From: Diospyros lotus
Lineage: Eukaryota; Streptophyta; Magnoliopsida; Ericales; Ebenaceae
Direction: 5' to 3'
Length of the DNA: 64,000 bases
Assembly (NCBI RefSeq): GCF_014633365.1
Contig: NC_068346.1
Coordinates: 12,359,030 to 12,423,029, forward strand
Shown here: positions 38,044 through 51,560 of the stretch, piece after piece
Layout: each line of letters begins with the position of its first letter
How positions within the stretch are numbered: the first letter of the stretch is position 1
Notes under the pieces: generated by a model
Databases searched by the model: none
Seen by the model: the letters and a program-made list of their open reading frames with translations, nothing else
Told to the model about the DNA's origin: nothing
Translations under genes and position numbers: made by a program

Positions 38044-41000
38044 ATGCTCGTCGAAGCCGGTTTGGAGCGATTTGTAGTGTTTAATAAGGATCGAGAACGA
38101 ACCCTAATGGGCAGGGAGGAATGTCAGTCGGCGGAGGATATAGAGGAAGGTGAAATCTCTGATTCGGTTCCGGCCCAAGGGGTTCGTGAAGGGGGCTTTA
38201 TTAAGCAGGAGGATACTGTTAGGGCTTCGCAGAATTTTAACAGCCACCAGAAGAAGCAGTCTCCTAGGGTTTGGATCCAGGATCTGTACAAGTATCCGAT
38301 GTCCCGTAATTACGCCTCTGGTCTGTATAACCTTGCCTGGGCGCAGGCCGTACAGAACAAACCTCTCGATGAGGTTTTGGTTAGGGACCGCAAATCCAGT
38401 GATCACGACTCCAGCTTTAAGTTGAAGCGATCGTCTTCGTCGCCGTCGATGACTGGCAAAGAGGACAATAAGGCCAGTCAGGGTAACAAGGAAGTGATGG
38501 ATAAAGATGTAATTGATTTGTGTGCTGATGAGGATGAGATTGTTCCAAACATTGAGAAGGAGGAAGGAGAATTGGAGGAAGGAGAGATTGATATGGACGC
38601 TGAGGTTCTGAGTGAAGGTGGCGGATTGAAGATGAGTGATGAGGGTGTAGATGAAATGGACACTGAAGAGAAAGAGATTGCGTTGGCGGCTCGGGTTAAC
38701 TCAATTCGTGAAACACTTGAATCTATTGTAACCAAGAAAGACTATGTTGATGGGTAAGTTGATTGCTTTCTGGGTTGAAAATTGTGAGCAGTGTTTGATG
38801 AGAACAATTCAATTTGATTGTTTTTGACAATTTGTTGTGAAATGGGTAATTTGGGTTTACGTTGTTTTGGTTGTTTATTGTAGATCATTTGATCCGGCTT
38901 GTTCCCGTATACAGAAATCGTTAGACAGCTTGCATGAGCTGGTTTTGGAAAACTCAGATTCTACCACTGATTCTCTTGTTCTGCTTTCCGTTACTGCAAT
39001 AAAGGCCATGAATTCTGTAAGATATCACATAATTCTTCTTTGCATTGTAATAGGATCGTAGTGCTGAAGGCACTGTAATACTTTGGAGCCTAAATTTAAT
39101 GTCTTGCAGGTATTTTGCTCCATGAACCAAGATCAAAGAGAACGAAACAAGGGCACTTTTTTAAGGTTTCTATTACTTTTTTTTAAATAGGTTTCTATTA
39201 CTTGCCATATTGTTTATGAATCTTCACTTCCCTAAGCACACAATGATAAGGTCACATATCCACTTTTTATTCTCGATTTGTTTTCAGGTTATTGTCTCAC
39301 GCGAAAAGCCAAAAAGCTCCACTTTTTTCTCCTGAGCAGATGGAAAAGGTCTGTTTTTTAGCACCATATATCAGCATGCTGGAACTTTACCAGGCAAAAT
39401 TTAACATGATTTATGTTGTCACAGATCGAGTTTATCCATTTGTCCTTGGACTCTTCTACCACTTTTGGGACTTTGAAATGCAACAATGAGGAAAATAATG
39501 CACAGATCACTGAGAGGGTGAATCAGAAACACTCTGATGCTTCATCTGAAACTATTTCTCACAATTTAGTTGATTCAATGAGAAGAGAACCAGTATCAAC
39601 TTCTGTTGTATCTTTGCATCACAATGACACCGATGTGAATACAGAACCATTAAAATTAGGACCAAGTACTTGGGGTAGGGGGATCTTACTTCCCCTTCTA
39701 GATCTTCACAAAGATCATGATGAAGACAGCCTTCCATCCCCAACACGGGCAGCCCCACTGCTCTTCCCTGCGAACAATGCGCTTGCTGTTAGGAGTGTTG
39801 CTGTTAATGCAGAACTGGTACCTCAGGTAATTCATGAGAAAGAAGATGTTGTAATGCCTCCTTATGAACCTGATGCCCTAAAAGCTGTTTCTTCTTATCA
39901 GCAAAAATTTGGCCATAGTTCTTTCCTCAAGAGTGACAGACTTCCAAGTCCAACCCCTTCAGAGGAATGTGATGATGGAGGTGGCGATGTTGCAGGGGAG
40001 GTTTCTAGTTCTTCCATTGTTGGCAATTTCAAAACTGTAAATGCTTCAATTGTACCAGAACGAGTTTTTTCTTTTGGGCCACAGGTTGGCATTTCCAGTG
40101 GGCAAGGGCTGATAAATGTTAGGAATACTGGGCCGATGAGTTCAGGGCCTAATCCTACATTAAAATCTACAGCAAAGAGCAGAGATCCTAGACTTCGTTA
40201 TGCCAATTTTGAAGGAAGTGCTATGGATATTAATCAGCAGTCATTTCCTATTATTAAGAATGGGCCTACCTTGGACCCCATTGGGGAAGTGTCAGGCTTG
40301 AGGAAGCAGAAGACGGTTGAGGAGCTTAATTTGGATGGCCCTGCAATGAAAAGACAAAGGAAAGGGTTGACAGATTATGTCACTGGTGACATGCAGACTG
40401 TCTCGGGATCTGGGGCGTGGTTAGAGGATAGAGGAACTGCTGGACCTCTGCTCTCTAGCAATGTAAGCCAGATTGTGGAAAACACAGGAGGTGATCCCTC
40501 AAAATTTGGAACTTCCATAACTTCCACTGGTACTGACATCAGTACGCCTGATGTAATGTTTACCATAAATAAGCACTTGTCAGGGGCAGGTGCCAACACC
40601 ACAGCTTCCCTGCAATCTTTGTTGAAAGATATTGCAATGAATCCGTCCATGTGGATGAATATAATTAAGATGGAACAACAGAAGTCCATTGACCCTACAA
40701 AAAGACCTACCCTTACTCCTAGCTCAAACTCTATACTGGGAGCAGTTCCATCAATGAATATTACTCCAAAACCGGTAGCGACTGGGCAGAGAGTGTCAGG
40801 AATACTTCAGGCTCCTCCTCAATCAGCTTCAGTGGTGAGGATCTAATCTTAGGCCATTCTACAGAGCAAACTATATTTCTGTAATCATGCACGTAAATCA
40901 TTTTAATACGTATCCTTGATAGCTGGATGGTAATATGTTTTACTTTACTTTTGGTGCATCTAACTACTTTTTTTGGGGCAAGTACAACTAAATATTTTTA

Positions 41001-44000
41001 CCTCCTTGGCTTGAGTGTATTGAGTAGTTGATAGGAATCAAAACAAATAGAGAAAATAGTTATTGTCATTAGGAGTTTCAAATTTTATCCAAACATATTT
41101 TAGTTTCGTTAGGACTTTTAGTGGATTGTTTGATGGAATCTTGGTGGTTCTATGTTACCGTATTAGGTAAGAGTACTTCTGAAGAATTTTAGTTGTTTGT
41201 GTTTAAGGAGTTTTATCAATATATAGGGCTCATTAATGCAATATGAAGATATGTTTTTTTTTTTTTTTTTTTGATTTATTGATTGGATAAAAAATTATTG
41301 ATTCTTCTTTGCTGAAATCCCTCTCGTTTCTTTCTCTTTCTATCTGGCTTCCTTCTCCCGCTATACCTCTTCTTATCCTTCCTCCCCTGATTTCTTCTCT
41401 TCAATCTTCTCTAAGTGTCTTTGTTGTCCGGCATCAGATTTGGTATCAGAACAACTCCAGTTCACTGTCATCAAGCTATTGTAGTCACTGTTTCTGTTGC
41501 TAATTGCATGCGCTGTTCGCTCTTGCTGTTCATATACACTGTTACTGGTTGCCAGGACTGCTGCCTGTTATTAGTTTTTTACACTTCTACAATTGCTGTT
41601 GCTTCAAAGTAATTACGACAACAAGACAGCGGAAGACAATATGTCGAGTCTTCTCAATATAGAAAATTGACAAAAACTTGAGACTGAGTAAGCAAGAGTA
41701 GTTCTAAAAGAGTTTTAGTTGTTTTAAGAGTTTTTTTCAAACCCCTATTTATATATAAGCAAACACCAGAATGGTGTTCTGAAGAATTGTCAATAATTTG
41801 ATTTCCCAAAATGCTGTCCATGCATCCTGGTTAAAAAAATAAACACTAACAACAATATGCAACCACCAAAATTTATCTCCACAAATATCTTTTCTAATAT
41901 ATAAAAACAAACCCAGTTTTTGGTATTACATCTTAATGAAACTGTCATAATTTTGAATTCCTGGAAAGGTCTTCATCCTAACTGCATGAAATTCTATTAT
42001 CTCAACACCCTTTTTTCCCCTCAAGTTGGGGTCAATAAAGTAAAATCATCCAAAACTCTCTTATCTGCTTGTTTTTATCCTGTAAAGATTCTTAAACTTT
42101 GAATATGTTTTTTATTTGAATAGATCTATAGTTATCTATTTTACCTTTTAATCTCTGCTTCCTAACCTTTATTTCTTCGTGTAAAGATTCACAAATTTTT
42201 TAATACACACACACACACATATATATATCACCTTCCTTGTCTCTGTGACTATTTAATAGATCATGTATCTAAATAAGTAAAGACTTTGAAACTTCTCATT
42301 AATTTAATGTATAGATAATTAATTAATTTTACAAAATATGTTAGTCTATATTTATATAATTTTATAAAATTAAATAATAAATGTATTATGCATAAATCAA
42401 TTAACAATTTTGTGCATCGCATGGGCTGGATCATTAGTGTTTTTTAATTGATTGATTGAATAAGAAATTGTTAATTCTTCCTTGTTGGAATCCCTCTCCT
42501 TTCTCTCTCTTTCTCTTGGCTAGCTTCTCCCTCTATTCTTCTTCTCCTTCTTCCCCAAATTTCCTCTTCAATCTTCTCTGGGTTTCTTTGCTGTGCTGCA
42601 TCAATAGTCCCTATAACTCTTATCATTAAAGTGTTATTCCTCATCATAGCTGATCCCAATCCCAGATGAAGAAAGATGGTTGCATTAGGTAGTTAACGAC
42701 TAGTGGAAAAACCCTTAATCTTTTGTCATAGATTGTAAGCATAGAGGGATGATTGGTGAGGTAGAACTAATGTAGCTGACCAAATGGGATTAAGGCTTGG
42801 TGATCGTGCTTCATGGCCTGAGTGTGGTTACATCCTCTCTGAAATTGTTTAACAAGACAGGTTATTACCTTATTGGCTAATTTAAAGTTATAAGCATTTA
42901 ATATTACCATGAAACCATCAATTCCTCAATGCAGTCAAAGGTGAGTGGCTCACTTACCTAGGCACTCGAGCTCATCAAGGCTCATGGATGAGCCTCATCT
43001 ATCTCTAGGCAAGGTGGCTTCAATTAGGCAACACCTGGGCAATAGGTGTCAAAGGTGCTGACCTAGGCGTAAAGAAAGGTTAAAGAAAAATTGCCCCAAA
43101 AATAAAAAATGGCATGCAAGGAGGCATTTACAAACTGAAAATGAAAGAGGAAAGTAGAAGGAAATTGGAAAGTAAAGAGATTGTAGTTGCCTTTTCATTC
43201 TTGTCTCTTCTTTCTTCTTTTGTAGCTAGAAATATCACCAAGAAATTGATACCAGGAAGGTGAGTTAGAGAAGTCTCACCGGAGGTTGGCTGTTGATGGG
43301 CGATCCCTCTGATAGGCACATCCATCTATTTTTCTCCCTTTAATATGATATGGTGGGCCTAGTGATGTGGCAGACACCCCATCTCTAATTTTTTCTTTGG
43401 AATTCTAGTGTGCTGCTTTATTTGGGCTTATAGTTTGGCTTTCGACAGTTATACTAATTTTTTGTTCGTTCTCTATTTCTTTATAATATATCAAATTTCT
43501 TTTTGTTTTTCAGTATTATTACTGCCACCACAAGTGGCTTACAGATCTATTTCATTAAGTGGAGGCAGGAAAATATGATCTAGCTTCAAAATTTAAATTT
43601 TTGTGAGATCTCAAAGATGTTCACTTGAACATTATCCATTTATTGCAAGATCCTAATGTTATTTGTTTGAACATTATTAAAAGAATTTGTAGAGTATTTT
43701 AGAAGTCTTAGATCCATTATCTGATTATCTGTTCATGTTAGATATGTTACTAATTTTTTTTTGTCAATTTAGTGTCTTACTTAGGCCAGTGCATCCCCCC
43801 CCGCCCCGGCACCAGCACCTCAGTCAACGTAATGTCATATAGTGCCTTACCTCTGACTACCTTGCTTTTCCCTCCAGCTTGCAACTTTTTCTGGGTCAAT
43901 GGTTGTCTTTTATCATTAAAGTTTTTACAACGTCCAATCATTTACCAAACTCGCAGGATGTCTCTGGAAAAATCCGCATGAAGCCACGTGATCCTCGAAG

Positions 44001-46522
44001 AGCTCTACATTGCAAATCATTTGAAAAGAATGGGAGCTTGGGACTTGATCAATCCAACACATATGCAGCTTCTAGTCCACAGGAAATAACGGGCAATTGG
44101 AATTCTCAAAAGCAAGAAGACCAGTCAGATAAAAAGTCGACATCTTCTCAGTTGTTCATGGGACCAGATATTACCCAGCAACTCACCAAAAATCTGAAAA
44201 ATATTGCTGACATTGTGTCTGTTTCTCAAGCATCTATTACTCCAGTTTCTCAGATTTCTGCTTCACCACTGGTACAGGTTCACTCAAGTAGAGTGGACTA
44301 TAAAGGCTTAGTAACAGAGTCAGGCCACCTGCAAAATGGGTCTCTCTCGTCATCTGAAGTGGCTGCTGGCCCCTCTCGATCACAGAACACCTGGGTTGAT
44401 GTTGAGCATCTTTTTGATGGATTTGATGACCAGCAGAAAGCTGCAATCCACAGAGAGAGGGCTAGGAGAATTGAAGAACAGAAGAAGATGTTTGCTGCAC
44501 GGAAGCTGTGTCTTGTGTTGGATCTGGATCACACACTTCTTAATTCGGCAAAGGTATAATAATTTCATCAAGTGGATACAATTGTTCTTACTATTGAAGC
44601 CTTTTAAGATTAGAAACATGATAAGCTTATTCTTCTATCTGCTCTTTCAGTTTACTGAAGTGGACCCGGTGCATGATGATATATTGAGGAAGAAAGAGGA
44701 ACAAGATCGTGAAAAGCCACAGAGGCATCTCTTTCGGTTTCCTCATATGGGAATGTGGACTAAGTTGCGGCCTGGGATTTGGAATTTTTTGGAGAAGGTA
44801 CCGTTTATGCTTTTTTTTTTTTTTTTCAAATTTCCACAATTGCCTTTTGCGTTTGTTGTGAAAATCCTGATACAAATGTGTGTTGGCATTTCAGGCTAGT
44901 AAGCTTTTTGAATTGCATCTTTACACCATGGGGAACAAACTGTATGCTACAGAGATGGCAAAATTGCTTGATCCAAAAGGATCCTTGTTTGCTGGGCGAG
45001 TTATCTCTAGGGGTGATGATAATGATGTTCTAGATGGTGAGGAGAGGGTTCCTAAGAGCAAGGATTTGGACGGGGTTTTGGGTATGGAATCTGCTGTGGT
45101 AATTATAGATGATTCTGTTAAAGTCTGGCCACATAACAAACTAAACATGATTGTTGTAGAAAGGTAAAGAAATGGACATATTTTAGGGAAAAACTAGAAG
45201 TCCAGTTTCAATCTGCTTGTTTTACCAATGCTCTTTTTCATGAACTACTTGTTTTGCAGGTATATTTATTTTCCTTGCAGTAGGCGACAATTTGGGCTTT
45301 TAGGTCCTTCTCTCCTTGAGATTGATCATGACGAGAGGCCAGAAGATGGGACTTTAGCATCCTCTTTGGCGGTGAGATCATATAGCCATGAGAATTGTCA
45401 ACATGATTGTTTTTCTCCTCCCTGTTTATGTGTTTGTTGCCTTGAACAATAGGTCATTGAGAAAATACATCAGAACTTCTTTTCGCATCCAGAATTGGAT
45501 GAAGCTGATGTCCGAAACATCCTAGCCTTAGAGCAGCGGAAGATTCTTGCTGGTTGCCGCATTGTCTTCAGTAGGGTGTTCCCAATTGGTGAAGCCAATC
45601 CTCACTTACATCCATTATGGCAGACAGCTGAGCAGTTTGGTGCTGTTTGTACCAACCAGATAGATGAACAGGTCACTCATGTGGTTGCCAATTCACTTGG
45701 GACCGACAAGGTATTTGCTGCTTACTCTTTCCCTGCATTTTTTATGACTATTCATCTGGTATTTGTTTATTTTTTTCATCTACTAGCCTGGTTCGGAGAA
45801 GTTTATTGGCATTTATAAGGGTAGGTATAGAATTTATTTAGGATATAGAAGGTTAAGCATCCAATTGTCATATGTTGAAAGCGGAGGAGGAATGGAGGAT
45901 AGACATTGTTGGATAGGGATGGCAATTACAGCCCAATTTGACCGGTATCTTACAAATTCGGTCCATTTGGGGATGGTATGGACTTGAAATTTTCTTTGAT
46001 GGGGGGGGTGGATGTGGACTGGGAAATAAAAGAACCTGTGCTGGTACAGGTTGTGTGGGGGGAGGTGCCTCCAATTCATATCATCCTAACCCTCTATATT
46101 AACATAATTGTGGACGTGATGCAGTTTGATATGACACTGCCCTGCACAAATGTGATAAGTGGGGGGTGAAATGAAGAGAGTTGATTTCCTATAACATACG
46201 TATTATGATCATCGCGAGGGCTAACCTAAAAAATTCTTCCAAACAGGTGAATTGGGCTCTCTCAACTGGAAGATATGTTGTCCATCCTGGCTGGTAAGAA
46301 TTGAATTATTGCCTATAGTTTTGAAAATGTGACGGCAGTGGTGTCGTCTTTTATTACTTTTTTTTTTCTTTTTTTACATATTTGAATTTAATTTCTTTTT
46401 TTTTTGTGTGGTGTTTTTGTCATTTTTACGGCTAAAACAATTACAGGGTGGAAGCTTCTGCTTTGCTTTACCGGAGAGCAAACGAACAAGATTTTGCTAT
46501 AACTATAAACAACCACCATTGA
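38044..46522 (+). CDS. CPL3: RNA polymerase II CTD phosphatase, CPL3-like (FCP1 + BRCT)
   Basis: Twelve coding exons: 38044-38753, 38884-39016, 39110-39165, 39288-39348, 39425-40834, 43957-44553, 44651-44797, 44895-45163, 45260-45371, 45453-45710, 46247-46293, 46447-46522. They join in phase to 1291 residues. The start may instead be Met22 (38107, MGREECQ). The N-terminal region has acidic EEGEI repeats and the conserved VWIQDLYKYP ... LYNLAWAQAVQNKPL (about 75-113). The FCP1 phosphatase domain begins LCLVLDLDHTLLNSAK, with catalytic DLDHT at 979-983 and the conserved IIDDS near 1108-1112. A BRCT domain ends the protein (about 1188-1280; LAGCRIVFSRVFP ... VVHPGWVEAS). CPL3 dephosphorylates the Pol II CTD (Ser2) in the nucleus and dampens ABA and immune responses in Arabidopsis. 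Intron 5 is 3.1 kb and contains a candidate LTR element. Confidence 0.95.
41153..42600 (+). mobile_element. Candidate small LTR retrotransposon (TRIM-like) in CPL3 intron 5
   Basis: Two direct repeats, about 41153-41433 and 41682-42600, share ATCCCTCTC, CAATCTTCTCT and ends CCGGCA / CTGCA. Right after the first comes TTTGGTATCAGAAC (41440-41453), matching the primer binding site complementary to initiator tRNA-Met. The second repeat appears to carry an extra ~640 bp (about 41770-42420). The 5' boundary and target duplication are not clear, so this is a hypothesis. Confidence 0.45.
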
Positions 46523-48400
46523 ATCCCACCACCCTGATAAATATTTGACCGGATAAAGGGGATAAACAAAAGAGAAAAAGAAAACAAAAATCAAAGCCAT
46601 CGTTTTTGAAGTTGAGTCGGAGGGGGGAAGGCACAAGAAGAAGTTGATGCCTAGGCATCATGGGACATACATACATACATACATGGGAATGATGCCCTAA
46701 GTTTTGGGTTTGGGTTTGGTTTTGATTTTTCTTTGAAATTAACTTAAAAGTGCTGCCGCTGTGCCGTCGTTGCATTCCGCCGAGGAATGGATAAACTTAT
46801 GACCGGTTTTGAGGCATTCAAATTATGTGGACAACCGAAACATCTTTCACCGTCAGAGCGGATAGGAATTAGGCTGCTGAAGGTAACACCCAATACACTG
46901 GATGGATGGATGGTTCGGACTGCGTCACATCACGTCACTCAAATAATTTTGGATTTGGCTAATTTTTTTTTTTATATTTTATTTTTATGTGTGTGGCCAA
47001 ATCTAAAATGCAAATTTGAGAAGATACTCAAAATCCCAAGTAAAAATGCTGGAGTTGGAAGGAACTGAAGACGGAGGGAGCATTGCAAAATGTTGAGAGT
47101 TCGTGGGCATTAGATAGGGTAGAGAACGACCCATGAGCGGAGTGGGGCTCAACTGGGCTCTCTGTTGGGTGTTCAGCTCGAGTGAGAGTGAGTGGTTAAT
47201 AGTGAATGATAAAATTTTCAAATGTGGTGGTAAAGTCAATACAATTTTTGGATTTAACTGGGTGGGATTTATAATGTTTTTAAGAATATTGAAACAAAAA
47301 GTTTTTTTTTTTTTTTTTATAGTTAAGTGTAAGGAATGGATGGATGGATGGATGAATTGAATTTTTATGGTATTTGAAGGCAAATGGTTATTTATCGTCC
47401 TATAAATATATTAATTGAAGAGGTTTATCTAGTTAATCATATTTTTATTATTTTCTTAACTGAATAATAATAATAATAAAAATAATAATAATAATAATGA
47501 TGATGACGATGACTATGGTAGAGAAGTTGGCAGGCAGGCAGGCAGGCAGGCAGCAACCAGAGAAACGAAGAGAAAACGAAGGGGAAGGGTGTTGGCATTT
47601 TGGTAAATGCCTTTGCAAAGCCTCAGAAACCGTGTTAGTTGTTACCTCTTTGAAATTTAAACCCCCTCCCACCTACCCTGTCATTGATTGATGTGAGTTA
47701 AAATCTGTGGGTTTCACTTTCAGCAGCTTATTATTATTATTAGCTTTATTACTTTAACTAAAATTTCATTGACACATACACACAAATATTGTTTTGTTAG
47801 TGCGATGTTTTTATTTTAATTAATGGTTCTTTAATTAAAAGCCACCTAACTGCATCAAATGTATGATGACGGAACAGCCACTCCTCTCCACTGGGTCAAT
47901 TTAATTTCGGGCAAAAATAGCCCATAAGCTTGATGAGAGAGGGAGAGATATCTGTATATATACAAATATTTAGGAGATTTTTTTTTTTTTTAGTTTTTGA
48001 ATTTATTTATAATTTTATGTTTTAACTGTTTATTTTAAAATTGTTGAAAATGTATTTTTTTTTTGTCTGTAATGTTTTTTGTATTTTAAAAATTTTGAGT
48101 GTGATAATAATTAAAGTGAGTTTTTGTTATTTTAAGTTTTTTATGATTTTTTTTTTGTTTTGTTTTGGAAGATATGTATTTAAAAATGTGAAATTAAATA
48201 TGTTTTTATTATTTTAAAAAATTAAAAATTAAAAACGACCTAAAAACGGAGAACACAGATTTAAGTTTTACAATTCTGTTTTCAAATCAAGTGCTCTCAA
48301 GTTTCACTTTAACCAATTCCCAACGTTTTAACTTTGGTTGAACCTTAAAATCAGAGGTAGTACATATTAAAAATAAATAAATAAATTAACATATTATTTT
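46523..48400. other. 3' flank of the CPL3-like gene and intergenic DNA
   Basis: Contains (CATA)n near 46667-46684, (GGAT)n near 47337-47355, (AAT)n near 47464-47495 and (GGCA)n near 47528-47553. No gene recognised. Confidence 0.45.
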
Positions 48401-51400
48401 AAATTGCACTAATCACCTTTATAATTTTAAAAATAGCACCAACCTCCCTTTGAAGTTAGCTACTGTGTATAATATAATCCTCAGTTAATTTTATTAAAAA
48501 GCCCATAATATTCCTAAAATTGAAAAGAAAAAAAAACTAAAAATATTGGTGGCTGTCGGTGGCCACAAAAACCATCATTCTAGAGGTTGGCCATGGATGA
48601 AGTTGGAAAATTGCCAAAAAAAAAATTGCAATTGCAATTGGGTTCAATGTTGCATCTAGGTTTGAATCAAAACCTAGATACAATGGCTTTGATTGAAACC
48701 CTCTTAAGCAGCATTTGAGTTTCGATTAAAACTTAAAATATTTTTGAGAAAAAGAGAGAAAGTTACCATCGTATTGTCATCCTTCCCAACATCACAAATC
48801 TAATGCGACACTTTTACCATTTCTAGCAAACCGATCAATTGTTCAAACTATGAGGGTTTTGATCGAAATTTAGATAGGTTTGACTCCACAAATGATACAA
48901 AGATTAGAAGAGAAGATGAAGATGTAAACAAGTTGAGTCATGTTTAGTTTAGCTCTATTTAGGTTTGACTTGTTTATTTTTAAAGATATTTAACTCGTCT
49001 TGCTTATGAGTCAAGATTTATAAAAAAGTATTGAACTTGTTCTTAGACTATTTTTCATGTTTGAGCTACGTTTGAATAACATAAGTGAATTGATTTGACT
49101 TTGTTATCAAGTTTATTCTTGAACAAAAAGTTATAGAATTTGTTTATGAACAAGCATTTATAGATGAACTATTTTTTTTTAATGATAGTTTGTATAATTA
49201 TATTGTCACCAAAATCATAGATTTAGAAGCAAGAAAAAATCAAGATAAACCATAAACACATCTTAGAGATATTTATATACTCTTATTAAATAAACAAACA
49301 AATGAATTTTTGATGAACTTTAAAAAAATTATAAACTAGCTTGTTTATGAACATAAATGAGCTAAATAGTTTTCTTTTTTTCGAGCATGACTTTTTATTA
49401 AACTGACACTGAATTTTTGCTTGAATTTGTTTATTAATTTAATAAGTGAACATAAATGAACTCAAATCGAACTTATGAATAAGCTATTCATTAAGGGAGC
49501 GTTTGTTAAAATGAGTAAGATAAGAGATATCAAGATAAGTTTGGAATGCATTCCCAATCAAGATATGGAATGAAAAAAATAAGGTTTGAAAATATTCCAA
49601 GATTTCTATTAGTGTTTGTTAAATTTTTTGGAATCTATTGATAATTGTATTTTTTCTTTTTATATGTTTGTTAATATATATGATAAATATTAAGATAAGA
49701 GTTTTTTTTAGCAAAATATCAATATTATTAAATTTATGATTAAAATACTATTTTATGATTAATATGAATTGTCAAAAAAATAAAAATAATTAAAAATAAT
49801 ATTTTATTTTCTAAATTCATGTTCAAAAATAAATTTAAAAGGAGTTGAAAAGTATAAATAATTATTATTAGAATTACAATAATTTCACCTAGATAATTAA
49901 AAATGGCCAAAACATATTTTCATAATAAATAATAAAATATAAAATTAAATAAAATAATTTAAAAATTGGTGAAATGAATTATATTAGTTAATAATATATA
50001 TATAGAGAGAGAGAAAGAAATTTAAATTTTAAAAATCAATGAAATGAATAATGTCATTTAAATTTTAAAAATTGTCAAAACATATAACAATTTAAAAATA
50101 TATTAAATAATATAAATTATAAGACTTAAATAAATAATTTTTTTAATAAATTTAAATCTTTAAAATACATTAAATGACATTAACTATCCTAAAAGGTGCA
50201 TATAAGTAATTGAGTTTTATCTTAAAAGAGCCAGATAAATTTATCTGATGGGGGAGTTTGGATAAGTTTATCTTGAAAATGGGAGATAAGAGGTCACGTG
50301 AGATTTTTCGAAAATTGTCAGATAAATTTAACAAACACGTTGGAAAGACCAAACATCCGGGATGCTTCCCATATCTGACATTCTCTCCCTCTTATCATTT
50401 AATGTCTTTTCAAACGTGTTTGTTAAGCTTATCTGACCATTTTCAGAAAAGGTCTCACATGACCTCTTATCTCCCCGTTTCAAGATAAATTTATCCGATC
50501 TTCTTATCGGATAAATTAATCTGGCTCTTTCAAGATAAGCCTCAATTATTTATCTACCCCTTGTAAGATAGTTAATGCATTTTAAATATTTAAATTTATT
50601 AAAAAAAATTATTTATTTAACTCTTATAATTAATATTATTTAATATATTTTAAAATTATTATATGTTTTGACAATTTTTAAAATTTAAATGACATTATTC
50701 ATTTCATTGATTTTTAAAATTTAAATTTCTCTCTCTATATATATTTTATTAACTAATATAATTCCTTTCATCAATTTTTAAATTATTTTATTTAATTTTA
50801 TATTTTATTATCTATTATGAAAATATGTTTTGGTTATTTTTAATTATGTAGGTGGAATTATTATAATTCTAACAATTATTATTTATACTTTTCAACTCTT
50901 TTTTAATTTATTTTTGAACATGAATTTAAAAAATAAAATATTATTTTTAATTTTAATCTTAATTTTTTTGACAATTCATATTAATCATAAAATACTATTT
51001 TAATCATAAATTTGGTAATAGGGATATTTTAGTAAGAAAAACCCTTATCTTGGTACTTATCATATGTATTAACAAACACATCAAGAAAAAGTATAGTTAC
51101 CAGTAGATTCTAAAAAATTTAACAAACAGTCTGATAGAAATCTTGGAATGTTTCCCGACTTTATCTTGACCATTCTATATTTTGGTCCAGAAAGTATCTT
51201 AATCTTATATTGATATCACTTTATCTTGCTCATTTTAACAAACGTTCCCTAAATGTATTAGTTTGTTTATATCCCCAAGAGAGGATGAGAGAAAAACAAA
51301 TAATAGAAAAAACGATCTAGGATGGTTGGTTGGCAATTATCGTTGAATCATATGCATTTTTTATGTAACAGATGAGTTAAAGAAGAGTAATGGAAAGGGA

Positions 51401-51560
51401 GATGATAGATAAAGAGTAGAAAAATATTATTTTATATTTAAGGGCAAAATGGTCAATTTTAAGAGTTTGTTATAGCCAAGGGAGGTCGGTGTCATTTTAA
51501 AAAATATAGTGATGGATGGTATAGTTTAGATAGATCTTAAGGGTGACGGATGAAATTTAC
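48401..51560. mobile_element. Possible outer TIR element carrying the nested foldback
   Basis: About 48401-48470 (TCACCTTTA ... TTTTAAAAATAGCACCAACCTCCCTTTG) and the inverse of about 51475-51560 (TCACCCTTA ... TTTTTTAAAATGACACCGACCTCCCTTGG) are similar in inverted orientation. That suggests an older ~1.4-kb element into which the 1755-bp foldback inserted. Similarity is imperfect and no coding domain is recognised. Confidence 0.35.
49495..51249. mobile_element. Giant foldback (long hairpin) PIF/Harbinger-like element
   Basis: The whole 1755-bp element is an inverted repeat with arms of about 850 bp, centred near 50370. The ends GGGAGCGTTTGTTAAAATGA and inverted GGGAACGTTTGTTAAAATGA match at 19 of 20 positions. 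Similarity persists through the arms; ATTTAAATTTTAAAAATCAA near 50018-50045 pairs with 50710-50740. TAA flanks both ends (49492-49494, 51250-51252), a Harbinger-type 3-bp duplication. No transposase. Open frames near the centre (50170-50488) are mirror images of each other and not genes. Transcription through it would give a very long double-stranded RNA. Confidence 0.85.

Noticed and set aside
50170..50488. Frames at the centre of the foldback
   Set aside because: They are mirror images created by the inverted repeat, not genes.
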